The notes beneath the pieces are model-generated. The model did not search any database and was not told where the DNA came from. It saw nothing but the letters and a program-made list of their open reading frames with translations. Source: an uncultured Flavobacteriales bacterium (GTDB taxonomy: Bacteria > Bacteroidota > Bacteroidia > Flavobacteriales_D > Sanyastnellaceae). Taken from it: DNA of 9,249 bases. Both the position numbers and the translations under genes were made by a program. Positions 1 through 6,754 of this stretch are shown piece after piece; positions within the stretch are counted from its first letter, which is position 1, and each line of letters begins with the position of its first letter. The stretch lies in assembly GCA_937996585.1 (NCBI GenBank), contig CALKUW010000192.1, positions 1 to 9,249 of the forward strand, read 5' to 3'.

Positions 1-110
1 CTACAAGATAAAATATGCCCGGATGGGGCGAAAGAAAGGGTGGAGTGGGTGTCCTTGTCGATTTGTCAGCGGTACAGGAGCGTTGCACTCCGGTATGAAG
101 GGGTGGAATG

Positions 111-148
111 AGAAAGCCCCGAAGAACAGAGGTTCCCCGGGGCCTTTC
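111..148 (-). terminator. Rho-independent terminator of the giant T9SS protein gene
   Basis: A GC-rich inverted repeat, gccccg at 116-121 and cggggc at 138-143, is separated by a 16-nt loop. It is flanked by aaa on the left and, after a one-base bulge, ttt on the right. On the minus strand the second arm is followed by TTTCTCATT, a short, imperfect U tract. It lies about 20 nt past the stop codon of the leftward gene, where its terminator would be expected. The flanking A and T runs are nearly symmetrical, so it could also act on rightward transcription entering from before position 1. The rest of 1-164 shows no gene or other recognisable element. Confidence 0.75.
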
Positions 149-164
149 ATGACGTGAATCAGTG

Positions 165-3100
165 TTAGTTCGTCAGGAGGACTTTTTTGGTGATGGAACC
201 TTGGGCGGTCGACCAGCGCACCTGGTACATGCCGGCTTCAAATTGGCTCATCAGCAGGTTCTGCGTGTAGACCATGTCCGGGTGGATGTCGCCGTTGTAG
301 AGGTTCATGACGACCGTTCCGTCCATTTGGAGCAGGTCCATCTGCAGGCGCACCGCGGTGGTGGAGATGAACTTGATCTGCGTTGCGTGGTCGGTCGGGT
401 TCGGCGCGAGGTCCATCACGCTGATCGGGAACTTGTCCTCGATGGGGTCGGGATCGGAACCCGTGATGAAGACCTCCATTTCTTCGGCATTTGCTCCTCC
501 GGGCTGTTCGGCGATGACACCACAGCCATCACTGGTGGCGATGACGGTCCACTCGAGGGAATTGGTGTTGCAACCGCAGTCGATCAGGGTCACTTCCTGG
601 TGGTAGCTGCCACCGCTGCAGCAATCGAGGTCGGCGAAGAGGTCGCCGCTGCCCATGAAGGACATCTCTTGACCGTAGTAGGAATAGGTGCCGTTGAGGA
701 TCATCCACGTACTGAAGCCGTAGTTCTCGTTGGCGTTGTTCGCGGCCGTGCCCACCTGGCATCCATAGAACTGGTTCTGCGGCTGGTGGAAAAGCTCGAA
801 CGCACTGCCGTCGTAGGCACCGAATCCGGTCATCGTTCCGGAGTCGAGGATGTAGTACATCCACTCCTCATGGTAATCCCCAAGGATGGGACAATCCGCC
901 TTGTATCCGGTCGGGAAGCTCTGGTTGGACCATCCGTCCCAATCGAGGCCATTGTCGAAGAGCACCTCGATGTCGAAACCGTCGTCCGCACTCAGCGATC
1001 CGTCGGACTCGTCAATGAGGTAGAACGTGGCCGTGTAGGTCCATGAGGTGCCGTCGATGTAGTTGACGATGCCAGGTTCGTCCAGCCCGAAGAACTTGTC
1101 GTTGCTCGGCAGGGCGAACAGCCTGAGGGCATGCGGAATGAACCCGACGCAGGTTTCCCCGTTCTCATAGGCTTCGGGCGTGGTGGCCGTGCATCCTGAA
1201 GCTGCACCATCGTCGAGGTCCAGCGTGCTCTGATAGTCGGCGATGACATGGCCTTCACCACAGTTGTCCGTCCAGGTGATGTCGCACTGGTAGCTCAGGA
1301 AATCCTGCTCCGTTGCCGTTTCGCAACAGATCTCGATGACCTCGCCATCGGTGAAGCCACAGGTGAAGTCGAACTGCGGCGCTTCATCGTCGTCGATGTT
1401 GATGGTCTGCGTGCAGGATGCCTCATTGCCCTGGCAGTCCATGACGCTCCAGTGGCGCAGGATCACGCCTTGGGTCGGGCAATCCGCGTCCCACGTGGTA
1501 TCGGCGCCCATGAGGGTCACCACGGGGTCGGGATCACAGTTGTCCGTGGCCATGGGCGCTTCGGGTGCCGGAACGTCGGTGGGGCAGCACACCGTGATGT
1601 CTTCAGGGAAGCACTGGGGCGGGGTGTCGTCCGAGACGGTGATGGTCCAGGAGATGGTGGTGCTGTTGCCACAATCGTCCACGGCCGTGCAGGTGTAGGT
1701 GTCCTCATAGTGGTAGGGACAATCTTCACCCAGGGCGTAGATCACCTCATTGGTGCAGGACTGGGTCACGTCCGTGTCGCAATTGTCTTCCGCCACCGGC
1801 AGGGCCACATCCCATGTGTCATCACAGGAATAGCTGGCATCCGAGGGCGATGAGTTGAATTCCGGAGCGGTGTTGTCGTAGACCGTGATGGTGCGGGAGC
1901 ACGTCTCGCTGGAGCTCTGGCCCTTGCAGTCCGTTGCGGTGATGGTCCACTCCTGGAGGATGGTGTAGCATCCTTCGGGGTTGCCATCATCGGCATTGGT
2001 GAGATCGCTGGTGATGGTCTCGATGGGGCCTTCGACGGTGACTTCCGTGTCCAGGTCGCAGTCGGTCACCTCGTAGGTGGGACCATCCATGGGGAGGTCC
2101 ACCGCGCAGCCGGCTCCACTGTAGAGGGTGACGTCGTCCGGGCAGGCCAGGGTGATGACGGGGGCGTCGTTGTCTTCCACGACATAGGACCACAGGATGG
2201 TGGTGCTGTTGCCGCAGTCGTCGTTCGCCGAGCAGGTCCAGGTGTCCACGTAGCAGGTCGAGCAGCCGTCGATGGTGTAGGCGATCTCGTTGGAGCAGCT
2301 CTGGTTCACTTCGGAGTCGCAGTTGTCCTCGGCCACCGGGAGGGAGACGTCATAGCCCTCGTCGCAGCTGACAGTCAGGCTCTGGGGAATGGAGGTCCAT
2401 TGCGGGGCTTGGATGTCGTAGACGGTAATGGTCCGGGAGCACATCTCGCTCGAGCTGTTGCCCTTGCAATCCGTGGCGGTGATGGTCCACTCCTGGAGGA
2501 TGGTGTAGCACCCTTCGGGATTGCCGTCATCGGCATCGGTGAGATCGCTGGTGATGGTCTCAATGGGCCCTTCGACGGTGACTTCGGCATTCAGGTCGCA
2601 GTCCGTGACTTCGTAGGTGGGACCATCCGTGGGGAGGTCTACCATGCAGTCGTCATCGCTGTAGAGGGTGACGTCGTCCGGGCAGGCCAACGTAATGACG
2701 GGGGCTTCATCGTCGACCACCGTGTAGGACCACAGGATGGTGGTGCTGTTGCCGCAATCGTCGTTCGCCGAGCAGGTCCAGGTGTCCACGTAGCAGGTCG
2801 TGCAGCCATCGATGGTGTAGGCGATTTCGTTGGAGCAGCTCTGGTTCACCTCGGTGTCACAGTTGTCCTCAGCTATCGGGAGGGTGACGTCATAGCTCTC
2901 ATCGCAGTTCAGGGTCAGGCTCTGCGGGATGGAGGTCCAGAACGGCGGTGTCACGTCAATCACCGTGATGTGCTGGGTGCAGCTGGTGTCGGCCTGGTTC
3001 TCACACTCATCCTCGCCTTCTGCCGTCCATGTGCGCGTGAAGCTGAAGCAACCCTCGGGGGTGTCGTCGTCCGCTTCTTCCATGACTGCTGGGGTCTGGG

Positions 3101-5873
3101 GTCCGTCGGCGTAGAAGATGTCCGTGATGACCGGGTCGGGGTCGCAGTTGTCTGAAATTTCCGCGGTGGCGGCACCGGTGTTGCCGGGCTCGAGGTCCAC
3201 GAAGCATGATTCGTTGCTTACCAGGGTGATGGAGTCCGGACAGGTGATGGTGATGACGGGCGCAATGCTGTCGTACACATGGATGACCTGCTGGAAGGAG
3301 GACATGTTGCCGCAATCGTCCACGGCCTCGTATGTCCGGAGGTAGGAGGCGGGACAGGCACCGCTGACTTCATTCTGCGTCATGGTCAGTGCCACGTGCG
3401 AGTCGCAGTTGTCGGTCGCCTCGGCCAGGAGGCTGTTTTCGTACATGGGCCAATCCTCGCACGGGATGTCGATTTCCAGGTCACCGGTGATTTCCGGGGC
3501 GAGGGTGTCCATGACGTGGATGGTGCGTTCGCAGGTTTCCGTGGTGGAAAGTCCGCACCAATCGGTGGCCGTTACCGTCCAGGTCTGTACGGTGGTGTAG
3601 CACCCCTCATGGTTGTCGTCATCAGAATAGGTGAGGTCAGGGGTGGTAACCGATACGGGATCACCGATGTGGATGGCCACCGCTGTATCGCAGTCCGAGA
3701 CCGTGTAGGTGGGGGGATCCATGGGAATGTCCACGTGGCACTCCGCATCGGAGTACAAGGTCACGTCTTCGGCGCAGGTGATTTCCAGCACCGGGGCGTC
3801 CTCGTCCGTAATGTCGACGTATTGGACATGGGAGGCGGGGTTGCCGCACTCGTCCATGGCGGTCCAGGTCAGCATGTAGGTGTTGGTGCAGGTGTCTACC
3901 GTCATCTCGACGGACGTCAGTTCAGGCATGACGCTGTCGTCACAATTGTCCGAGGCGGATGATTCCACCAGGTCTGCCCAATCCTCAAGGGTGAGCTCCG
4001 GGTAGAAGTTGTTGCCCGGCTCGCACTCGAACATGGTGTCCGCCGCGTGGATGGTGGGTGGGATGAGGTCCACCACTGTGATGGTCTGCGTGCAGGATGC
4101 CGAGGCGTGGTTCTCGCAATGGTCCGTCGCCGTGGCCGTCCAGGTGCGCAGGATGGTGTAGCACCCGAGTCCGATCGAATCCGTGATGTGGTCCTCGTAG
4201 GTCAGGGTGGAATCGAGGAGGGAACAGTTGTCGTCATACGTGGCGGAGGCCGTTCCCGTAGCGCCGGGGTCGGTGTCGGCCATGCAGGCCATGTCCTTGG
4301 CCACCGTGATGTCGTCCGGGCAGGAAATGGTCACGGTGGGGTCTTCGCCGTCAACGATGTTGATGGTCTGCATGGCGGTGCTGTGGTTGCCACAATCGTC
4401 CATGGCGGACCAGTGCAACGTATACGCACCCAGGCAGTCGTCGTCTTCGAAGGTGACGTCGGTGACGTGTGGTGTGACGTCCATGTCACAGTTGTCCGAT
4501 GCCGTGGCGCCGCCCAGTGCGGCCCAATCGTCGAGGTCGAAGTCGCCGTAGTCCTGGCAGGTGGCCTCCATGTCCTCGGTGTGAATGGTCGGCGGAATCA
4601 TGTCCACGACCGTGATGATCTGGTCGCAACTGGCCATGTCGGTCAGGCCGCACCAATCGCTGCCGGAGACGGACCACGTCCGGACGAAGCTGTAGCAACC
4701 CGCATCGGCTCCATCGGTGTAGGTGGTGTCGTGGTCGGTGTAGGTGATGTCACCCAGTGCGGGATTGGGGTCGCAGAGGTCCTCGATGTCTGCGGTGGCC
4801 ATGCCCGTGTTCTCTGGATGGCTGTCGGCCATGCAGTCCGCGTCCGAGTGCAGGGTGGTGTCATTCGGGCAATGGATGGTCACCGTGGGCGGCAGGGTGT
4901 CGAGCACCGTGATGGTCTGCTGGCAGGTGGCCAGGGTGTCGCTGGTATCCCAGTCGATGGTGGAGGCCGCTGAAAGGGTGGCGTAGAATGTACGGGTGAT
5001 GGTCTGCACGCAGCCGGGCTCGCCTATCACATCCTCATAGGACCAATCAATGACGACCTCGCAGGTGTCTTCGTTGGCTGCGAGACAACAGTCACCGCTG
5101 ATGGAAGGCATTCCTGTCGTTCCACTTCCGGTGTCGTCGCCGCAGTACAAGGTGACATCTTCCGGACACAGGACGGTGCACGTGCAGGTACTCGGTCCGC
5201 AGTCGCGGTATTGAAGGTTTCCATTGGCTTGGTTGCCATCAACGAAGTCTTCGTTGATCTGCGTCAATCCTTCCACATAGTAGCTGGGGTTTCCCGCCAT
5301 GCAGCCTCCGAATACAGCGTTCGCTTCTTCGAGAAAAGAACCGATGGTGTAGCCGACGTAATTGGTATCGGCGAAAACGAGGTTGCGCAACAGCGAATCA
5401 GAGGCACCGAAATCGCCGAAGGTGTCATCGAAGCCTGCATTGAGCGAGGCGGCCAGCAATTGCCCGGCAAAGACGTTCTCCATGCAGGAGGGATCCGTCG
5501 CGGACGATGACAGTGCAGCGCCGGTTCCGCCGCACGGAAGGAATGCCTCGATGGCGCCCGGAGAGGTGAAGTGCAGGGAGTCCCCATCACTGCATCCAAT
5601 GGTCAGTCCATCCGGAAACGCGGTGTTGAAGTTGTCGTCCCGGAAGCATCCGGGGTTGTCCCCCTTGCATTCCGTACCCCAACCACCCATGGTCTGGGTG
5701 CGGATGTCACCTGGAGGAGGTGTGCAAACGATGGTGGGGCCACAGGGGTAAGTGATGGTGTTGCCATCGGTGGTGTCAGGCATCGCAGGTACTGTCCCCA
5801 TTCCGGAATGGGGAAGGACTACAGCGATGAAGGTGAACAGGCCGCAAAGGCGGAGGGGTTTGAAGTTGAGCAT
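165..5873 (-). CDS. Giant cysteine-rich secreted protein with HYR-like repeats and T9SS type A sorting domain
   Basis: This 1902-residue protein is predicted to be exported by Sec and then carried to the cell surface or medium by the type IX secretion system. I chose the ATG at 5873 because it directly precedes a signal peptide (MLNFKPLRLCGLFTFIAVV, residues 1-19, cleavage probably near 26). The frame also opens from a TTG at 5903, but that would add charged residues before the signal. Residues about 45-210 form an N-terminal domain with a TQTMGGWG motif and FPDGLTIGC. Residues 229-1498 hold fourteen HYR-like modules ending in I-x-V-x-D-x-x-x-P, with recurring DNCD and DDCGN motifs. Residues 1499-1822 are uncharacterised and cysteine-bearing, with a globular core near 1588-1745. 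Residues 1823-1902 are a T9SS type A domain, starting LAPNPTDHATQIKF and ending in a short basic-hydrophobic strand (KKVLLTN). Adhesion, surface coating or matrix binding is an inference; no catalytic motif was seen. It is a single gene bounded by its own terminator. Confidence 0.95.
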   Translation of the reverse strand: MLNFKPLRLCGLFTFIAVVLPHSGMGTVPAMPDTTDGNTITYPCGPTIVCTPPPGDIRTQTMGGWGTECKGDNPGCFRDDNFNTAFPDGLTIGCSDGDSLHFTSPGAIEAFLPCGGTGAALSSSATDPSCMENVFAGQLLAASLNAGFDDTFGDFGASDSLLRNLVFADTNYVGYTIGSFLEEANAVFGGCMAGNPSYYVEGLTQINEDFVDGNQANGNLQYRDCGPSTCTCTVLCPEDVTLYCGDDTGSGTTGMPSISGDCCLAANEDTCEVVIDWSYEDVIGEPGCVQTITRTFYATLSAASTIDWDTSDTLATCQQTITVLDTLPPTVTIHCPNDTTLHSDADCMADSHPENTGMATADIEDLCDPNPALGDITYTDHDTTYTDGADAGCYSFVRTWSVSGSDWCGLTDMASCDQIITVVDMIPPTIHTEDMEATCQDYGDFDLDDWAALGGATASDNCDMDVTPHVTDVTFEDDDCLGAYTLHWSAMDDCGNHSTAMQTINIVDGEDPTVTISCPDDITVAKDMACMADTDPGATGTASATYDDNCSLLDSTLTYEDHITDSIGLGCYTILRTWTATATDHCENHASASCTQTITVVDLIPPTIHAADTMFECEPGNNFYPELTLEDWADLVESSASDNCDDSVMPELTSVEMTVDTCTNTYMLTWTAMDECGNPASHVQYVDITDEDAPVLEITCAEDVTLYSDAECHVDIPMDPPTYTVSDCDTAVAIHIGDPVSVTTPDLTYSDDDNHEGCYTTVQTWTVTATDWCGLSTTETCERTIHVMDTLAPEITGDLEIDIPCEDWPMYENSLLAEATDNCDSHVALTMTQNEVSGACPASYLRTYEAVDDCGNMSSFQQVIHVYDSIAPVITITCPDSITLVSNESCFVDLEPGNTGAATAEISDNCDPDPVITDIFYADGPQTPAVMEEADDDTPEGCFSFTRTWTAEGEDECENQADTSCTQHITVIDVTPPFWTSIPQSLTLNCDESYDVTLPIAEDNCDTEVNQSCSNEIAYTIDGCTTCYVDTWTCSANDDCGNSTTILWSYTVVDDEAPVITLACPDDVTLYSDDDCMVDLPTDGPTYEVTDCDLNAEVTVEGPIETITSDLTDADDGNPEGCYTILQEWTITATDCKGNSSSEMCSRTITVYDIQAPQWTSIPQSLTVSCDEGYDVSLPVAEDNCDSEVNQSCSNEIAYTIDGCSTCYVDTWTCSANDDCGNSTTILWSYVVEDNDAPVITLACPDDVTLYSGAGCAVDLPMDGPTYEVTDCDLDTEVTVEGPIETITSDLTNADDGNPEGCYTILQEWTITATDCKGQSSSETCSRTITVYDNTAPEFNSSPSDASYSCDDTWDVALPVAEDNCDTDVTQSCTNEVIYALGEDCPYHYEDTYTCTAVDDCGNSTTISWTITVSDDTPPQCFPEDITVCCPTDVPAPEAPMATDNCDPDPVVTLMGADTTWDADCPTQGVILRHWSVMDCQGNEASCTQTINIDDDEAPQFDFTCGFTDGEVIEICCETATEQDFLSYQCDITWTDNCGEGHVIADYQSTLDLDDGAASGCTATTPEAYENGETCVGFIPHALRLFALPSNDKFFGLDEPGIVNYIDGTSWTYTATFYLIDESDGSLSADDGFDIEVLFDNGLDWDGWSNQSFPTGYKADCPILGDYHEEWMYYILDSGTMTGFGAYDGSAFELFHQPQNQFYGCQVGTAANNANENYGFSTWMILNGTYSYYGQEMSFMGSGDLFADLDCCSGGSYHQEVTLIDCGCNTNSLEWTVIATSDGCGVIAEQPGGANAEEMEVFITGSDPDPIEDKFPISVMDLAPNPTDHATQIKFISTTAVRLQMDLLQMDGTVVMNLYNGDIHPDMVYTQNLLMSQFEAGMYQVRWSTAQGSITKKVLLTN
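1380..5190 (-). repeat. Array of fourteen HYR-like modules of two alternating types
   Basis: The coding sequence breaks into fourteen modules at each I-x-V-x-D-x-x-x-P junction. In protein order (residues from the ATG) they are A0 229-329, A1 330-428, B1 429-512, A2 513-606, B2 607-694, A3 695-793, B3 794-872, A4 873-976, B4 977-1057, A5 1058-1156, B5 1157-1237, A6 1238-1336, B6 1337-1418 and B7 1419-1498. Type A (about 94-104 residues) typically opens with a TCPDDVTLYS-like strand and carries a GCYT motif and a TWTxTATDxC strand. Type B (about 79-88 residues) carries DNCD in its first half and DDCGN near its end. Boundaries are accurate to a few residues. The likely fold is an immunoglobulin-like beta sandwich, as known for HYR domains. 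Confidence 0.85.
1861..2940 (-). repeat. 540-bp tandem duplication of one B+A module pair
   Basis: Positions 1861-2400 and 2401-2940 align end to end without a gap. By hand count there are about 69 mismatches in 540 bases, or about 87 percent identity. Each copy encodes 180 residues covering one type B and one type A module: B4+A5 in the copy at 2401-2940, B5+A6 in the copy at 1861-2400. The mismatches are uneven. The stretch 2221-2280 against 2761-2820 differs at only 2 of 60 bases, while the module junctions and the 2101-2220 stretch are more diverged. The other module pairs in the gene are recognisable as protein but much less alike as DNA, so this is the most recent expansion of the array. 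Confidence 0.9.
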
Positions 5874-6085
5874 CTTGAATCGGTCAAGTTCAATTTGCAA
5901 CAACCCCTCTGATAAGGTGCAAGATTCAATTCAAGAGCGATAATGGCAGGCTCAAATATGATATAAGGTTTGTTTTGAATGCACTGAACTCGTGTGTGCA
6001 TGCAACCCCGCTTTCCCGTTGACATCCGTCATTGCGGACCTCGGGAAAATGGCGTTCATTCAGTTTCCATCAATACTACTTCGCC
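5874..6085. promoter_or_regulatory. Divergent intergenic region with promoters of the giant gene and the methyltransferase
   Basis: These 212 bases separate two divergently read start codons, so both promoters should lie here. On the minus strand CATATTTG (5960 down to 5953) is one base off the Bacteroidota -7 element TAnnTTTG and would give a leader of about 75 nt. I found no matching -33 TTTG at the usual spacing, so this is weak. Neither start codon has a Shine-Dalgarno sequence. The giant-gene leader contains an inverted repeat (TTGAATC 5875-5881 with GATTCAA 5923-5929, and TTGCA 5895-5899 with TGCAA 5918-5922) that ends at the start codon. An 8-base palindrome, TGCATGCA, sits at 5997-6004. 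No convincing regulator-binding site or small gene was seen. Confidence 0.35.
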
Positions 6086-6691
6086 ATGAACATGATCAGC
6101 ACACACATGAAATTGGAACAGGAGATCCTGCGGCTCGAAGCCATGAGCAAGCAGGGAGAGAGTTATTCCGATGCCACCGGGCGCTACGGATGGCGCAATC
6201 CCGTCCGAAGGGATACGGGTCCATTGCTCGCCGCACAGGTGGCGGCTCACGATGCTTATCGCATCCTTGAAATAGGAACAGCCCATGGATTGTCCGCGCT
6301 GCACCTCGCCAATGGGTGGGCGACCCTTGAAGGACGGGAGCTCCACACCATTGAGATGGACGATGAGGTCGGTCTCCAGGCCCAGCGGTTGTTCGATGGG
6401 CTTGGTCTGCCCGTCAAGGTCCACATCGGTGAGGCCATGGGGGTGATCGAAAACCAATTGCAAGGACGCTTTGATATGGTCTTCCTCGATGCCCAGAAGA
6501 GCCACTACGGCATGCAGTGGAATGCGTTGGTCTCGTTCGGACTGGTGGGCAAGGGTACGCTGCTGCTCGCCGACAACGTCATTGACCGTAAAGTCGAGTG
6601 CACGTCGCTGTTCCAGGCCCTGAACGAACAGGGCATCAGCTATCAGGTCATCCCCACGGAGTGCGGCCTTCTGTCTGCCGTGGTGGGGTAG
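6086..6691 (+). CDS. Class I SAM-dependent O-methyltransferase
   Basis: This 201-residue cytoplasmic protein has the Rossmann-fold methyltransferase signature. Motif I is ILEIGTAHGLSALHLA (60-75), the glycine-rich S-adenosylmethionine loop. IEMDD (89-93) follows strand 2, where an acidic residue contacts the ribose. FDMVFLDAQKSHY (129-141) and LLLADN (159-164) match the positions used for divalent metal by catechol/caffeoyl-CoA-type O-methyltransferases, with D135, D163 and N164 as candidate ligands. The substrate cannot be read from sequence; family members methylate catechols and related hydroxyls. The length is close to the usual 200-220 residues. The frame opens upstream at a TTG (6032) and there is another ATG at 6107. 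The ATG at 6086 is the first ATG in frame and leaves a normal N-terminal helix before motif I. The gene stands alone: divergent from the giant gene, convergent with the PUL, and not obviously linked to either in function. Confidence 0.9.
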   Translation: MNMISTHMKLEQEILRLEAMSKQGESYSDATGRYGWRNPVRRDTGPLLAAQVAAHDAYRILEIGTAHGLSALHLANGWATLEGRELHTIEMDDEVGLQAQRLFDGLGLPVKVHIGEAMGVIENQLQGRFDMVFLDAQKSHYGMQWNALVSFGLVGKGTLLLADNVIDRKVECTSLFQALNEQGISYQVIPTECGLLSAVVG

Positions 6692-6699
6692 GAACCAAT

Positions 6700-6737
6700 A
6701 AAAAGCCCCGCAACCAAATAGGAGGCGGGGCTTTTTT
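6700..6737. terminator. Bidirectional Rho-independent terminator between convergent genes
   Basis: A perfect 7-bp stem, gccccgc at 6705-6711 with gcggggc at 6725-6731, has a 13-nt loop. Five A bases precede it (6700-6704) and six T bases follow it (6732-6737). The A and T tracts make it a terminator on both strands. It starts 9 nt after the methyltransferase stop codon and ends 17 nt before the GH16 stop codon, so it closes both the rightward gene and the leftward PUL operon. Confidence 0.93.
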
Positions 6738-6754
6738 ATGGGCTGAGTGCCCGA

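Noticed and set aside
1861..2940. Possible assembly artefact or collapsed repeat at the 540-bp tandem copies
   Set aside because: The two copies differ at about 69 positions and keep the reading frame, so this is a true diverged duplication. Whether further identical copies collapsed cannot be judged from the sequence alone.
2400..3155. Long open frame of about 250 codons on the plus strand, one of several opposite the giant gene (others near 162-1046, 1248-1853, 3279-3962 and 4047-4973)
   Set aside because: These lie antisense to a clearly real gene, encode low-complexity Val/Gly/His-rich translations with no domain, and follow from GC-rich codon use and the repeated modules. They are frame shadows.
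1380..5190. CRISPR array or DNA-level short repeat locus
   Set aside because: The repetition is in protein-coding modules of 240-310 bp with diverged DNA, without short identical repeats and unique spacers.
5874..5903. Ten-codon N-terminal extension of the giant protein from a TTG at 5903
   Set aside because: It would put charged residues in front of the signal peptide. The ATG at 5873 gives a normal signal sequence.
6019..6047. TTGACA resembling a sigma-70 -35 box upstream of the methyltransferase
   Set aside because: Seventeen bases downstream the sequence is cgggaa, not a -10 box, and Bacteroidota promoters use a different consensus.
6032..6085. Upstream TTG start for the methyltransferase
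   Set aside because: The added 18 residues show no methyltransferase feature, and the ATG at 6086 gives the family's usual length.
6056..6505. 149-codon minus-strand open frame opposite the methyltransferase
   Set aside because: It is antisense to a well-supported family member and has no recognisable domain.
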